Source: an uncultured Paraprevotella sp. (GTDB taxonomy: Bacteria; Bacteroidota; Bacteroidia; Bacteroidales; Bacteroidaceae). From it: DNA of 64,000 nucleotides. Positions 44,835-55,551 of the stretch are shown here, piece by piece. The notes below the pieces were generated by a model that was not told where the DNA came from, ran no database searches, and saw only the letters and a program-made list of their open reading frames with translations. The stretch covers positions 1-64,000 of the forward strand of contig CALULA010000002.1 in the NCBI GenBank assembly GCA_944321365.1, in the 5' to 3' direction. Position 1 is the stretch's first letter; the number at the start of each line of letters is the position of its first letter. The position numbers and the translations under genes are program-made.

Positions 44835-46202
44835 TCACTGTTTAAAAGTAACCTCACGATGAAACTCCACCACGGCCTCTATGCCCCGGCGGAACATGTC
44901 GAGCGGAAAATTCTCATTGGGTGAATGGATGGCGTTGCTCTCCAGTCCGAAACCCATCAGAATGGTCTTCACGCCCAGAATGCGCTCAAAGTCGTTCACG
45001 ATGGGGATGCTCCCGCCCCGGCGGACGGCCAAAGGTTTCCGCCCGAAAGCCTTTGTAAAGCCCGCCTCGGCCGCACGATAGGCCGGAAGGCTGACCGGAC
45101 AGACGTAGCCGTCGCCACCATGCATCGGCGTGACCTTCACACTCACATAGTCCGGCGCGACGGAGAGCAGGTAGTCGGCAAACAGCCTGGAGATTTTCTC
45201 GTGGCTCTGGTGTGGAACCAACCGGCACGACACCTTGGCATGTACCTTGGAAGGCAGCACCGTCTTGGCTCCCTGCCCCGTATAACCGCCCCAGATGCCG
45301 CAAATGTCGAAACTGGGACGGCAACTGTTCCGCTCAATGGTTGTATATCCCTTTTCCCCTTTCAGTGCCTTCACGCCGATGGAAGCCATGTAGCGCGACT
45401 CGTCGAAAGGAATCTGACGCAGCATGGCGCGCTCTTCGGCTGACAGCTCCTCCACGTCGTCGTAGAAGCCCGGAACGGTGATGCGCCCGTCCTGGTCCGT
45501 CACCCGCGAGAGCAGGTCGCACAGCACATTGACGGGATTGGCCACCGCTCCGCCGAAATGGCCGGAATGCAAGTCGCGGTCAGGTCCGGTAACCTCCACT
45601 TCCCAATAAGCCAGTCCGCGCAGTCCGGTGGTAATCGACGGCAGGTCAGGGGCCAGCATACTCGTGTCGCTCACCAGCACGATGTCGCAGGCCAGCAGGT
45701 CGCGGTGCTCGGTGAGGAAAGCGGCCAGACTGGGCGAGCCTATCTCCTCTTCCCCTTCGAGGATAAACTTCACGTTGTGGCGCAGCTCGCCCGACCGGAC
45801 CATATACTCAAAGGCTTTCAGCTGAATCATGCTCTGTCCCTTGTCGTCGTCGGCCCCGCGGGCATAAACCCGTCCGTCGCGCACCTCAGGCTCAAAAGGC
45901 GCACTGGTCCACAGCTCCAGCGGGTCGGCGGGCATCACGTCGTAATGTCCGTAAACCAGCACCGTCGGAGCAGTGTCCGACACATGTTTTTCCGCATACA
46001 CCAGCGGATTGCCGCCCGAAGGCATCAGCCGCGCCTCGTCTGCCCCCGCTTCCGTCAGCAACGTGCGCCACCGTTCCGCGCAAGCCTGCATGTCGGCCTT
46101 GCGGGAAGGGTCTGAACTCACGCTAGGAATGCGTATCAGACTGAACCATTCGTCAATGAAGCGTTGCTCATTGTTCTTGATATATTCCTTCAATGTTTCC
46201 AT
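44835..46202 (-). CDS. M20 family dipeptidase
   Basis: A 455-residue metallopeptidase of family M20 (CNDP/PepV-like). The zinc-site motifs are VLVYGHYDVMPAD (His and Asp, ~residues 83-95), ARGADDDKGQ, LEGEEEIGSPSL, VSDTSM and the C-terminal LESNAIHSPNENF histidine. A lid domain lies between. It releases amino acids from dipeptides in the cytoplasm (no signal peptide). It precedes the SDR by 3 bp and follows the MFS gene by 27 bp. Confidence 0.93.
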   Translation of the reverse strand: METLKEYIKNNEQRFIDEWFSLIRIPSVSSDPSRKADMQACAERWRTLLTEAGADEARLMPSGGNPLVYAEKHVSDTAPTVLVYGHYDVMPADPLELWTSAPFEPEVRDGRVYARGADDDKGQSMIQLKAFEYMVRSGELRHNVKFILEGEEEIGSPSLAAFLTEHRDLLACDIVLVSDTSMLAPDLPSITTGLRGLAYWEVEVTGPDRDLHSGHFGGAVANPVNVLCDLLSRVTDQDGRITVPGFYDDVEELSAEERAMLRQIPFDESRYMASIGVKALKGEKGYTTIERNSCRPSFDICGIWGGYTGQGAKTVLPSKVHAKVSCRLVPHQSHEKISRLFADYLLSVAPDYVSVKVTPMHGGDGYVCPVSLPAYRAAEAGFTKAFGRKPLAVRRGGSIPIVNDFERILGVKTILMGFGLESNAIHSPNENFPLDMFRRGIEAVVEFHREVTFKQ

Positions 46203-46229
46203 ATATTTTGATTTTAAGATGAACTGTTT

Positions 46230-47417
46230 TCAACCATGCATCCAACGGACCACCCTCAGACGCCAATAGACAAAAGCCAGCAAGGCAATGACTCCTCCGG
46301 CCAATCCGACATAAGCCATGGAGTAACGGGTGCAGACAAATCCGCCCACTGAAGTCCCCATGCCGATACCCAAATTGAATATGCCGGAAAAGACGGCCAT
46401 AGAGACCGCCACAGCCGACGCCGGCGCGTAACGGATGATTTCGCTCTGCATAGCAACGTTAAAGGCCGTAACCGCAATTCCCCATGCCAGACACAAGACG
46501 ACAACCGCCACCGCAAAGGCGGATGCCGGAAGCATCAGAAACAAACACATCATCAGCGTGAAGAGTGTCACCGTTAGGAAACGGACCGGACTTTTGTCAT
46601 AGTACCTGGAAAAAGAGAAACTGCCTGCAATACCTGCCGCCCCGAAGAGCATCAGCATCGCTGTAATCCACCCGTCGGCCATGCCGGCCACCTGTTTCAA
46701 AAAAGGCTCGATATAGCTATAACCGGTATAATAAGCCGTGGGGACGAGCAAAGCAAGCACATAAATCTTCATCAGCATGGGTATGCGGAACAACCGGGGC
46801 AGCTGATGTATGCCCACTTTTCCGCGACTGGGCACAAGCGGGAGCACAAACCACAGGTAACACAAGATGGAGAGCGCAAACAGACCTACACAAAAAAAGG
46901 CAGATCGCCAGCCTATATGCAAGCCGATGACACGTCCCAAAGGCAAGCCTAAAATCATGGCTACCGACGTCCCTGTAACAATCATGCTCAATGCCAGAGC
47001 ACGGTGCTTCTCGTCTGCGATGCGCACGGCCACCGGAGAAACAATAGACCAAAAGACGGCATGCGTGCAGGCCACCCCGATGCGCGAAGCCAACAACATG
47101 ACATATCCCGTTGAAAAAGAAGACAAAAACTGAAAAACGACAAAAAGGAATACGGTCCACAACAACAGTTTACGCATTTCCATCTTAGACACCAGCAGCA
47201 TCAGAGGCAATGAAAGCAGCATAACCACCCATGCATAGACGGAAACTATCATTCCGACACGTGCCTCGGTCACGCCGAAATCAGCGGCTATGTCACTCAA
47301 CAATCCGATAGGTACGAACTCAGACGTATTGAAGATAAAAGCCGCACACGTCAATCCCACGAGAGGAATCCAAGCCTGCAAGGTAGCACCGTTCTTCATC
47401 TCACAGCCGGTTTTCAT
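46230..47417 (-). CDS. MFS exporter, SotB/sugar-efflux type
   Basis: A 395-residue major-facilitator protein with twelve hydrophobic segments. Similar to SotB/YdhP-type efflux proteins: [20 protein letters not shown] near the start and [20 protein letters not shown]. Substrate (sugars, drugs, arabinose-like compounds) is uncertain. The ATG at 47417 overlaps the mutS stop as ATGA; an in-frame ATG six codons on (47399) is an alternative. Probably the downstream gene of the mutS message. Confidence 0.88.
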   Translation of the reverse strand: MKTGCEMKNGATLQAWIPLVGLTCAAFIFNTSEFVPIGLLSDIAADFGVTEARVGMIVSVYAWVVMLLSLPLMLLVSKMEMRKLLLWTVFLFVVFQFLSSFSTGYVMLLASRIGVACTHAVFWSIVSPVAVRIADEKHRALALSMIVTGTSVAMILGLPLGRVIGLHIGWRSAFFCVGLFALSILCYLWFVLPLVPSRGKVGIHQLPRLFRIPMLMKIYVLALLVPTAYYTGYSYIEPFLKQVAGMADGWITAMLMLFGAAGIAGSFSFSRYYDKSPVRFLTVTLFTLMMCLFLMLPASAFAVAVVVLCLAWGIAVTAFNVAMQSEIIRYAPASAVAVSMAVFSGIFNLGIGMGTSVGGFVCTRYSMAYVGLAGGVIALLAFVYWRLRVVRWMHG

Positions 47418-50038
47418 TCTTTTCCCGTCACAATACGACGGATATCGTTCAGTTTGTTGAGGGCCTCCACGGGCGTCAGGTTGTTGATGTCCAGATGAAG
47501 AATCTCATCTCTGACCTGACATAACACGGGATCGTCCAACTGAAAGAAACTGAGCTGAACGCCACTGTCGGACGAAATGATGTTCTTTACCCCGGAATGT
47601 TGCTTCATGACGTCCTTGCTGTTGGCCGATTCCAGTTCTTTCAATATCGCATTGGCCCGCGAGATGATACGCTTGGGCATACCGGCCAGTTTGGCCACGT
47701 GGATACCGAAAGAATGCTCACTGCCCCCCCTGACCAGTTTGCGCAGGAAAATCACTTTCTGATCCACCTCGCGCACAGAAACATTATAGTTCTTTATCCG
47801 GGAATAAAGCTTTTCCATCTCGTTCAGCTCATGGTAATGTGTGGCAAACAGCGTACGGGCCCGTCCGCGGTTATTCTCATGAATATATTCCACGATGGCC
47901 CATGCGATGCTGATGCCGTCATAGGTGGAAGTGCCGCGTCCCAACTCATCGAAAAGCACCAGGCTGCGCGGCGATATATTGTTCAGTATATTGGCCGCCT
48001 CGTTCATCTCCACCATGAAAGTGCTTTCTCCCATAGAGATATTGTCACTGGCTCCCACACGGGTGAAGATTTTGTCCACCAGCCCGATGTGCGCCGACTC
48101 AGCCGGAACGAAACTCCCTATCTGAGCCATAAGTGTAATCAATGCCGTCTGGCGCAACAGTGCCGACTTGCCGGCCATATTCGGACCGGTTATGATAATG
48201 ATTTGCTGCTTTTCCGAATCTAAATATACGTCATTGGCTACGTAAGACTCCCCTACAGGCAATTCTTTTTCAATCACAGGATGACGCCCCTGACGGATGT
48301 CGAGCACATCATCTTCCGCAATAACCGGACGAATGTAATTGTTTTCCTCAGCAACCTGTGCAAAAGAAAGCAGACAATCCAACCGTGCCAGCAAATTGGC
48401 ATTAATCTGTATGGCCGGCGTAAATTCAGAGAGCGACAAGACAAGATCATTGTAAAGCTTGGTCTCCAACATCAGAATCTTATCCTGTGCACCCATGATT
48501 TTTTCCTCATATTCTTTCAATTCGGGCGTAATATACCGCTCGGCATTGACCAGTGTCTGCTTGCGTATCCATTCAGGCGGCACCTTATCTTTATGGGCAT
48601 TGCGCACCTCCAGATAATATCCGAATACATTATTATAGGAAATCTTCAGACTGGGGATGCCAGTCTGCTCCATCTCTCTCTGCTGTATCTTCAACAGATA
48701 GTCTTTGCCTTCGTACGCAATATGACGCAGGTTGTCCAACTCTTCATCCACCCCTTCGGCTATCACCCCGCCTTTGTTTACCAAAAGCGGCGGATCATTC
48801 TGTATCTCACGGGCTATCCGGTCGCGAATGGAAACACAAAGTTCCAACTGTTCCCCTATCCTTCTGAGTGTAGCGTCTGTCGCATGCAGACAAGCTGTCT
48901 TGACAGGTTCTATAGCCTGCAATGCCACTTTCAGCTGTACGACGTCACGCGGAGAGACTCTCCCTACAGAAACTTTGGAGATAATGCGCTCCAAATCGCC
49001 CATGCGATGCAGCTGCTCTCCGACAAGCTGCTTGAATTCCGGTTCACGAAAAAAATATTCTACGACATCCAAACGCTCGTTTATGGGCTTTTCATCTTTC
49101 AACGGAAACAACAACCACCGGCGGAGCAGACGTGCACCCATCGGAGTGATCGTATGATCCATCACCCCCAGCAAGGAATTTCCTCCATCGACCATCGCAT
49201 TCAGCAATTCAAGATTGCGCACCGTAAATTTGTCCAAACGTACATAACGCCCCTCTTCTATCCGTGAAATGGAAGTGACGTGCCCTATCTGGTAATGCTG
49301 TGTCATCTCAAGATACTGCAAGATGACGCCTGCAGCTACAATGCCGTACTTTAAATGATCGATGCCGAAGCCCTTCAGATTACTCACTTCAAAGTGTTTC
49401 AGCAGCTTTTCTGTAGCCGACCTTTCAGAAAAAGCCCAATCATCCAATTCAAACGTAAAGAACTTGCTGCCGAAACAAGATTCGAACTCTGCCCGGTGCC
49501 CCCGCTCAAAAAGAACCTCCTTGGGAGAGAAATTACCTAAAAGCTTATCCACATACTCCACTTTTCCTTCTGCAGCGAGAAACTCTCCCGTACTGATGTC
49601 CAGGAAAGAAACGCCACATACATTCTTTCCAAAGTGCACGGCAGCCAGAAAGTTGTTCTCCTTATAGTTCAACACATTGTCATTCATGGAGACTCCTGGC
49701 GTCACCAGTTCCGTAATGCCTCGCTTGACAAGAGTTTTTGTCAGCTTGGGATCCTCCAACTGATCGCATATAGCTACGCGTCTGCCTGCTCTTATCAATT
49801 TAGGCAAATAGGTATCCAAGGCATGATAAGGAAATCCGGCCATCTCCACAGGCTCTCCATTCTTTCCGCCATTGTTCCTTTTTGTCAAAGTTATCCCCAG
49901 TATATCAGCAGCTACGACAGCATCTTCGCAATAAGTTTCATAGAAATCACCACAACGAAACAGCATAACAGCATCAGGATGCTTTGCTTTCAAGTCGTAG
50001 AACTGCTTCATCATCGGAGTCAGCCCTTCTTTCGCCAT
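47414..50038 (-). CDS. mutS: DNA mismatch repair protein MutS
   Basis: An 874-residue MutS1. The mismatch-probing F-x-E motif is FRCGDFYE (residues ~24-31, Phe wedge and Glu). The connector, lever and clamp domains follow, then the ATPase with Walker [14 protein letters not shown] (K624), Walker [17 protein letters not shown] and [12 protein letters not shown]. Normal length. It starts the mutS-MFS-dipeptidase-SDR run on the minus strand. A -7 box lies 30 nt upstream, and a separate small transcript probably lies further up. Confidence 0.97.
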   Translation of the reverse strand: MAKEGLTPMMKQFYDLKAKHPDAVMLFRCGDFYETYCEDAVVAADILGITLTKRNNGGKNGEPVEMAGFPYHALDTYLPKLIRAGRRVAICDQLEDPKLTKTLVKRGITELVTPGVSMNDNVLNYKENNFLAAVHFGKNVCGVSFLDISTGEFLAAEGKVEYVDKLLGNFSPKEVLFERGHRAEFESCFGSKFFTFELDDWAFSERSATEKLLKHFEVSNLKGFGIDHLKYGIVAAGVILQYLEMTQHYQIGHVTSISRIEEGRYVRLDKFTVRNLELLNAMVDGGNSLLGVMDHTITPMGARLLRRWLLFPLKDEKPINERLDVVEYFFREPEFKQLVGEQLHRMGDLERIISKVSVGRVSPRDVVQLKVALQAIEPVKTACLHATDATLRRIGEQLELCVSIRDRIAREIQNDPPLLVNKGGVIAEGVDEELDNLRHIAYEGKDYLLKIQQREMEQTGIPSLKISYNNVFGYYLEVRNAHKDKVPPEWIRKQTLVNAERYITPELKEYEEKIMGAQDKILMLETKLYNDLVLSLSEFTPAIQINANLLARLDCLLSFAQVAEENNYIRPVIAEDDVLDIRQGRHPVIEKELPVGESYVANDVYLDSEKQQIIIITGPNMAGKSALLRQTALITLMAQIGSFVPAESAHIGLVDKIFTRVGASDNISMGESTFMVEMNEAANILNNISPRSLVLFDELGRGTSTYDGISIAWAIVEYIHENNRGRARTLFATHYHELNEMEKLYSRIKNYNVSVREVDQKVIFLRKLVRGGSEHSFGIHVAKLAGMPKRIISRANAILKELESANSKDVMKQHSGVKNIISSDSGVQLSFFQLDDPVLCQVRDEILHLDINNLTPVEALNKLNDIRRIVTGKE

Positions 50039-50067
50039 AAATTCAGTAAGCTTTTAAAATCATCACA

Positions 50068-50075
50068 CAAAAATA
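50068..50075 (-). promoter_or_regulatory. Promoter -7 box of mutS
   Basis: TATTTTTG on the minus strand, 29 nt before the start. A TTTG lies upstream, but only 16 nt away, shorter than the usual spacer. Confidence 0.5.
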
Positions 50076-50122
50076 CAACTATTTTTTGATTCAAAGCACG
50101 ATGAAAACCTTTTTTGAAAGAC

Positions 50123-50357
50123 AAAAAAAAAGGGACAACCCTCATTTCACAAGAGGAAAGCCCCGACAACAAATCTCTAATCTCTCAAAGTTTTTCCAAT
50201 AAACAATAAACGAACTTTCATTCTATCGTTTTCTTTCTATAAACAACTGCATCACGCAGGCTTAGTGCTTTGTTAAACTGTAACAATCTGTTTTACCTTT
50301 CTAATACCTTACGACGCGTCTTCACGACGCCTTTCAATCATATCTTTCTCTTAAAGA
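50123..50357 (-). ncRNA. Candidate small RNA upstream of mutS
   Basis: A stretch of about 235 nt on the minus strand begins 6 nt after a -7 box (TAACTTTG, 50370-50363) and ends in a terminator: GGGGC, CCTC and GAGG, GTCCC pair (50164-50132, with an internal loop and one G-U pair), followed by nine T (50131-50123). Inside are GCGTC-GTGAA-GACGC and CTGC-GTGAT-GCAG hairpins and a GTAAAACAG/CAGTTTAAC near-complement. No reading frame of note. mutS has its own promoter beyond the terminator, so this is a separate unit. The length is in the range of 6S RNA, but I see no decisive 6S feature and do not assign a family. Confidence 0.5.
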
Positions 50358-50430
50358 CACTGCAAAGTTAAAGGGTTATTTCTGATAAAAGAACATTTTT
50401 GCTTAGGAATATTACCACTGTAGCCTTTTT

Positions 50431-50446
50431 CTTGACTTGCGTCAAG
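50431..50446. promoter_or_regulatory. CRP/FNR-type palindrome
   Basis: CTTGAC-TTGC-GTCAAG, of the TTGAC-N4-GTCAA type bound by CRP/FNR-family regulators. It is centred about 73 nt before the predicted start of the flavin reductase message and about 81 nt before that of the candidate small RNA, between the two divergent promoters. Confidence 0.45.
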
Positions 50447-50497
50447 GAAAGCCGTATTTTTCGTCCCTAAACATGAGGCCAACACATCAAAAATACC

Positions 50498-50505
50498 TAT
50501 ATTTG
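50498..50505 (+). promoter_or_regulatory. Promoter -7 box of the flavin reductase gene
   Basis: TATATTTG fits TAnnTTTG, 30 nt before the chosen start at 50536. No TTG at 19-21 nt upstream, which would fit dependence on an activator such as one binding the palindrome at 50431. Confidence 0.5.
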
Positions 50506-50535
50506 TACCTTATTAAAAGAAGAATGCAGATGAGG

Positions 50536-51051
50536 ATGAAAAAAATAGAAGTTTCCCAACTCACAGAAAATTTCTTTGAAACCATCAGCAAAGAATGGAT
50601 GTTGGTCTGCGCCGGCAATGCAGAACACTACAACATGATGACTGCCTCGTGGGGAGGAATAGGGTGGCTGTGGAACAAACCTGTGGCCTTCGTATTCATA
50701 CGTCCGGAGCGTTACACGTTTGAACTTGCAGAGAACAACGATGTGATGACGTTGTCATTTTTGGGACATTCCAAAGAAGCCCGCAACATCTATCAAGTTT
50801 GCGGTTCAAAATCAGGAAGAGACACAGACAAAACCAAGGAATGTGGACTGACTCCTCTGGTATTAGACGGAAAATATACAGCCTTTAAGCAAGCCCGGTT
50901 GGTATTGTGCTGCAAGAAACTATATGCTGATAACCTGAAACCGGAAGCTTTTACGGATGCCTCACTGAACGAGACATGGTACGGAAAAAAAGGCGGATAC
51001 CACAAAATGTATGTTGCAGAAATCACAAATGCATTCATACAGGAGGACTGA
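50536..51051 (+). CDS. Flavin reductase family protein (FMN-binding split barrel)
   Basis: A 171-residue flavin-reductase-like domain protein, binding FMN in a split beta-barrel dimer. Family sequence: KEWMLVCAGNAEHYNMMTASWGGIGWLWNKPVAFVFIRPERYT, then NNDVMTLSFLG and YQVCGSKSGRDTDK. The frame is open from 50437, but the promoter box lies inside that stretch, so a later ATG is needed; ATGs at 50524, 50530 and 50536 are possible and the last gives the usual KKIEVSQLTENFFE. It may reduce free flavin or an unknown partner. A CRP/FNR-type palindrome upstream hints at redox or anaerobic control. Confidence 0.85.
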   Translation: MKKIEVSQLTENFFETISKEWMLVCAGNAEHYNMMTASWGGIGWLWNKPVAFVFIRPERYTFELAENNDVMTLSFLGHSKEARNIYQVCGSKSGRDTDKTKECGLTPLVLDGKYTAFKQARLVLCCKKLYADNLKPEAFTDASLNETWYGKKGGYHKMYVAEITNAFIQED

Positions 51052-51138
51052 CAAAATGAAGAGAGCTGCAAATTGTCAGCCAAACAATCGCATCTTACAG
51101 ACATTTTAAACCAAAACAAAACTATTATCGAAAACAAA

Positions 51139-53976
51139 ATGGAATACAATTTCAGAGAAATAGAGAAGAAGTGGCAGAAATACTGGGTTGAGCATCATAC
51201 TTACAAAGTAACGGAAAGAAAAGACAGAAAAAAGTTCTACGTGCTTAATATGTTCCCTTATCCCAGTGGTGCCGGACTGCACGTAGGACATCCGTTAGGC
51301 TACATCGCTTCCGACATCTATGCCCGCTACAAACGACTGCAAGGATTCAACGTGCTCAATCCCATGGGATATGATGCTTACGGACTTCCAGCCGAACAAT
51401 ATGCCATACAGACAGGACAGCATCCAGCTATCACCACAACTGCAAACATCAACCGCTATCGCGAACAGCTGGATAAAATAGGATTCAGTTTCGACTGGGA
51501 CAGAGAAGTACGCACTTGCGACCCTTCTTATTATCATTGGACTCAATGGGCTTTTCAAAAAATGTTCAACAGTTATTACTGTAACGAACGAAAACAGGCA
51601 CGGCCTATAGAAGAACTCATCGATAAACTGGGACATACAGGAACAACAGGACTGAACGTCGCTTGCAGTGAGGAGCTACATCTGACAGCTGAAGAATGGA
51701 ATGCCATGACAGAAAGACAACAGCAGGAGACACTGATGAACTATCGCATCGCCTATATTGGAGAAACAATAGTGAATTGGTGCCCGAAACTGGGTACTGT
51801 ATTGGCCAATGACGAAGTTGTAGACGGTGTAAGCGAACGCGGCGGATACCCGGTAATACAGAAAAAAATGCGCCAATGGTGTTTACGCGTAAGTGCTTAT
51901 GCCCAAAGACTGCTCGATGGACTGGAAACCATAGACTGGACCGATTCATTGAAAGAAACGCAAAGAAACTGGATTGGACGGTCAGAAGGTACAGAAGTAC
52001 GCTTCAAATTGAAAGACAGTGACAAGGAATTCACTATCTTTACTACCCGTGCAGATACCATGTTCGGTGTTACATTTATGGTATTGGCCCCGGAAAGCGA
52101 ATTGGTTCAGCAAGTAACCACTCCTCAACAAAAGAGTGAAGTAGATGCTTATGTCGACGCCACTAAAAAAAGAACAGAACGTGAGCGCATCGCCGATCGC
52201 AAGGTAACAGGTGTATTCTCCGGGTCTTATGCAGTCAATCCTTTTACGGGAGAAAACATTCCTGTATGGATCAGCGACTATGTTCTGGCCGGATATGGAA
52301 CGGGAGCCATCATGGCTGTTCCGGCTCATGACAGTCGCGACTACGCCTTTGCCAGACACTTCAATCTGCCTATCATACCATTAATAGAAGGTTGTGACGT
52401 CAGCGAAGAAAGTTTCGACGCCAAAGAGGGAATTGTAACTAATTCGCCCAGGGCAGACGTGAAGCCATACATAGATTTCTCACTCAATGGGCTGACCGTA
52501 AAAGAAGCTATTGCCGCAACGAAAAAGTACGTACAAGAACATCATCTCGGACGAGTTAAAGTAAACTATCGGCTTCGCGATGCCATTTTTAGCAGACAAC
52601 GTTATTGGGGAGAGCCTTTTCCGGTTTATTACAAGGACAACATGCCATACATGATACCGGAAGAATGCCTTCCGTTGGAATTACCACAAGTAAGCAAATT
52701 CCTGCCTACCGAAAGTGGTGAACCTCCATTGGGCCATGCTACAAAATGGGCATGGGACACCATAAACCGCTGCGTGACAGACAATTCACAAATTGACAAC
52801 AATACTGTTTTTCCTTTGGAACTGAATACCATGCCCGGATTTGCCGGCAGTTCAGCTTACTATCTCCGGTATATGGACCCAAAGAACGACAAGGCCTTGG
52901 TGAGCAAGGATGCGGATGAGTACTGGCGGAACGTGGACTTGTACGTCGGCGGAACAGAACACGCCACAGGACATTTAATCTACAGCCGCTTTTGGAATAA
53001 ATTTCTGTATGATTACGGTTATAGCTGTACTGAAGAGCCATTCCAAAAACTTATCAATCAAGGTATGATACAAGGACGAAGCAACTTTGTCTATCGTATT
53101 AAAGAGACCAACACATTCGTGTCATTGAACCTGAAAGACCAATATGAGACTACACCTCTTCACGTGGATGTAAATATCGTATCGGGCGACATTCTGGACA
53201 TCGAAGCATTTCGCAACTGGCGTCCTGAATACAAAGATGCTGAATTCATTTTGGAAAACGGAAAATATATCTGTGGTTGGGCTATTGAGAAAATGAGTAA
53301 AAGCATGTTCAACGTGGTCAATCCTGATATGATTGTCGAGAAGTTCGGAGCCGACACACTGCGGCTCTATGAAATGTTTCTCGGTCCTGTGGAGCAAAGC
53401 AAACCATGGGACACAAACGGAATAGACGGTTGTCATCGTTTTCTCAAGAAATTCTGGGCTTTGTTTTATGACCGCAACGGCAACTACCTTCCTTCTGAAG
53501 AACCTGCCGGCAAGGACTCTTTAAAATCATTACACAAACTCATCAAAAAAGTAACTGAGGATATTGAAGCTTTTTCATATAATACATCCATCAGTGCATT
53601 CATGATTTGCGTAAATGAACTGTCACAACAAAAATGTCACAATAAGGAAATTCTGCACACATTAGTCATCTTGATTGCTCCGTTCGCTCCTCATGTGGCA
53701 GAAGAACTGTGGCACACATTGAGTGAACAAGAGAGCGTTTGCGATGCACAATGGCCTTCTTATAATGAAGAATATCTAACAGAAGACACTGTCAGAATGA
53801 GCATATCCTTCAATGGAAAGACTCGTTTCACAATGGATTTCACAGCAGATGCCGACAACAAGACCATCGAACAAGAGGTATTGGCAAATGAACAAACAGC
53901 TAAATATCTTGAAGGCAAACAAATAGTGAAAATCATCATTGTGCCCAAACGTATAGTAAACATTGTATTAAAATAA
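51139..53976 (+). CDS. leuS: Leucyl-tRNA synthetase
   Basis: A 945-residue class I synthetase charging tRNA-Leu. The frame opens at 51073, but the ATG at 51139 gives the normal start [15 protein letters not shown]. The HIGH motif is HVGH (residues 48-51) in [14 protein letters not shown], and KMSKS is at residues 718-722. The CP1 editing domain is present, with [20 protein letters not shown] and [14 protein letters not shown] (threonine-rich region and catalytic Asp region). A perfect hairpin follows the gene. Confidence 0.97.
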   Translation: MEYNFREIEKKWQKYWVEHHTYKVTERKDRKKFYVLNMFPYPSGAGLHVGHPLGYIASDIYARYKRLQGFNVLNPMGYDAYGLPAEQYAIQTGQHPAITTTANINRYREQLDKIGFSFDWDREVRTCDPSYYHWTQWAFQKMFNSYYCNERKQARPIEELIDKLGHTGTTGLNVACSEELHLTAEEWNAMTERQQQETLMNYRIAYIGETIVNWCPKLGTVLANDEVVDGVSERGGYPVIQKKMRQWCLRVSAYAQRLLDGLETIDWTDSLKETQRNWIGRSEGTEVRFKLKDSDKEFTIFTTRADTMFGVTFMVLAPESELVQQVTTPQQKSEVDAYVDATKKRTERERIADRKVTGVFSGSYAVNPFTGENIPVWISDYVLAGYGTGAIMAVPAHDSRDYAFARHFNLPIIPLIEGCDVSEESFDAKEGIVTNSPRADVKPYIDFSLNGLTVKEAIAATKKYVQEHHLGRVKVNYRLRDAIFSRQRYWGEPFPVYYKDNMPYMIPEECLPLELPQVSKFLPTESGEPPLGHATKWAWDTINRCVTDNSQIDNNTVFPLELNTMPGFAGSSAYYLRYMDPKNDKALVSKDADEYWRNVDLYVGGTEHATGHLIYSRFWNKFLYDYGYSCTEEPFQKLINQGMIQGRSNFVYRIKETNTFVSLNLKDQYETTPLHVDVNIVSGDILDIEAFRNWRPEYKDAEFILENGKYICGWAIEKMSKSMFNVVNPDMIVEKFGADTLRLYEMFLGPVEQSKPWDTNGIDGCHRFLKKFWALFYDRNGNYLPSEEPAGKDSLKSLHKLIKKVTEDIEAFSYNTSISAFMICVNELSQQKCHNKEILHTLVILIAPFAPHVAEELWHTLSEQESVCDAQWPSYNEEYLTEDTVRMSISFNGKTRFTMDFTADADNKTIEQEVLANEQTAKYLEGKQIVKIIIVPKRIVNIVLK

Positions 53977-53991
53977 CCAGGACAGACCTTA

Positions 53992-54020
53992 ACCGGAAGG
54001 AAAACCAGTTTCCTTCCGGT
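53992..54020 (+). terminator. Perfect 12-bp hairpin after leuS
   Basis: ACCGGAAGGAAA (53992-54003) pairs perfectly with TTTCCTTCCGGT (54009-54020), 5-nt loop. No T-run follows; it may limit read-through into the YitT gene. Confidence 0.6.
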
Positions 54021-54047
54021 ACAGCTTTCCGAAAAACGGTATGTAAT

Positions 54048-54938
54048 ATGAAATATTCAAAAGCATTCATTTGGCAAGAAAGCAAAGACTATATCAGCAT
54101 CCTTTTCGGACTGACAATTTACGCTCTCGGATTTACTTTCTTTATCTTGCCCTATCAAATTACCACAGGAGGGCTGTCCGGTATTTCTGCCATCATATTC
54201 TATGCAACAGGATTTCCCGTACAATACACATACTTCTTGGTCAATGCCATACTGCTGATAGTAGCTGTAAAGGTATTGGGATTCCGCTTCTGTCTCAAGA
54301 CTATTGTAGGTACGATAGCCCTGACTTTTGAATTCGACCTCTTCCAAAAGCTCATTGCCGACGAAAGCGGACAACTTCCGCAGATATTAGGAAACCAAAC
54401 ATTCATGGCTTGCGTGCTCGGAGCCTGTTGTGAAGGCATAGGTCTTGGCATTGTCTTTCTCGGTAATGGAAGCACAGGCGGAACGGATATCATCGCCGCA
54501 ATTGTCAACAAGTACAAAGATATCACTATGGGACGCGTGCTGATGTTCTGCGACATTGCCATCGTATCATCCAGTTATCTCGTCTTTCATGAAGCACAGA
54601 AAGTAGTATTCGGCTTCTGTGTGCTCATCATATCCATGATCATGTTAGATCATTATATGGATAGTGCGAAACAATCGGTCCAATTTCTGATTTTCTCTAA
54701 CAAATATGAAGAATTAGCCGAAGCCATATGCAAAAAAATAGACCGCGGAGTAACCATACTGCACGGTGAAGGATGGTACAGCAAACAACCGCGACAAGTG
54801 TTGGTGGTAATAGCCAAACGCCGTGAAGGCATCGAAATATTCAGGTTGATCAACCGCATAGATCCAAAAGCATTTGTGTCACAAAGTAATGTAGTAGGGG
54901 TGTATGGTGAAGGATTCGACCATATAAAAATAAAATAA
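54048..54938 (+). CDS. YitT family membrane protein
   Basis: A 296-residue protein with a YitT membrane domain (about five to six spans, residues ~15-190; GLTIYALGFTFFILPYQITTGGLSGIS and GNGSTGGTDIIAAIVNKY are signatures) and a soluble C-terminal DUF2179 domain (RGVTILHGEGWYSKQPRQVLVVI, residues ~225-295). Function unknown, and it is among the most widespread uncharacterised membrane families. It lies 3 bp before rdgB, so it is co-transcribed with it. Confidence 0.92.
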   Translation: MKYSKAFIWQESKDYISILFGLTIYALGFTFFILPYQITTGGLSGISAIIFYATGFPVQYTYFLVNAILLIVAVKVLGFRFCLKTIVGTIALTFEFDLFQKLIADESGQLPQILGNQTFMACVLGACCEGIGLGIVFLGNGSTGGTDIIAAIVNKYKDITMGRVLMFCDIAIVSSSYLVFHEAQKVVFGFCVLIISMIMLDHYMDSAKQSVQFLIFSNKYEELAEAICKKIDRGVTILHGEGWYSKQPRQVLVVIAKRREGIEIFRLINRIDPKAFVSQSNVVGVYGEGFDHIKIK

Positions 54939-54941
54939 ACC

Positions 54942-55532
54942 ATGAGGAAAAAGCTTGTATTTGCCACAAATAATGCTCACAAATTAGAAGAAATCAGAGC
55001 TATTTTAAACGATAAAGTAGACATTTTAAGTCTTTCAGACATAGATTGCCATGCGGACATACCTGAAACAGCCGATACTCTGGAAGGTAATGCCAGACAA
55101 AAGGCCATGTACATCTATGAACATTACGGAATGGATTGTTTTGCAGACGACACCGGACTGGAAGTGGAAAGTCTGAACGGAGCACCGGGCGTATATTCCG
55201 CGCGTTATGCAGGAGAAGGGCACGACTCACAGGCCAACATGAGAAAGCTGTTGCACGAAATGCAAGGAAAAAACAACCGGAAAGCACAATTCCGCACGAT
55301 TATTTCGTTAATAGAAAAAGGAGAGGAACATCAGTTTGAGGGAACAGTGAAAGGACAAATCATAGAGGAGAAAAGGGGAGAAGCCGGGTTCGGTTACGAC
55401 CCCATATTCCAACCGGAAGGCTATGAGCTTACATTTGCAGAACTTGGACACGACGTAAAAAACAAAATAAGCCATAGGGCGCGTGCCGTCTCCGCCTTAT
55501 GTGATTACTTGTCTAAAGAACAAATTCATTAA
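54942..55532 (+). CDS. rdgB: Non-canonical purine NTP pyrophosphatase (RdgB/HAM1)
   Basis: A 196-residue house-cleaning enzyme that hydrolyses ITP, dITP and XTP to monophosphates. Signatures: [19 protein letters not shown] at the start, [42 protein letters not shown], and the C-terminal [10 protein letters not shown]. Start at 54942, 3 bp after the YitT stop. Confidence 0.95.
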   Translation: MRKKLVFATNNAHKLEEIRAILNDKVDILSLSDIDCHADIPETADTLEGNARQKAMYIYEHYGMDCFADDTGLEVESLNGAPGVYSARYAGEGHDSQANMRKLLHEMQGKNNRKAQFRTIISLIEKGEEHQFEGTVKGQIIEEKRGEAGFGYDPIFQPEGYELTFAELGHDVKNKISHRARAVSALCDYLSKEQIH

Positions 55533-55551
55533 AATACAAACCGAAACAGAC

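Noticed and set aside
50123..50357. tmRNA, RNase P RNA or SRP RNA
   Set aside because: None of the conserved segments of these RNAs is present; left as an unassigned candidate RNA.
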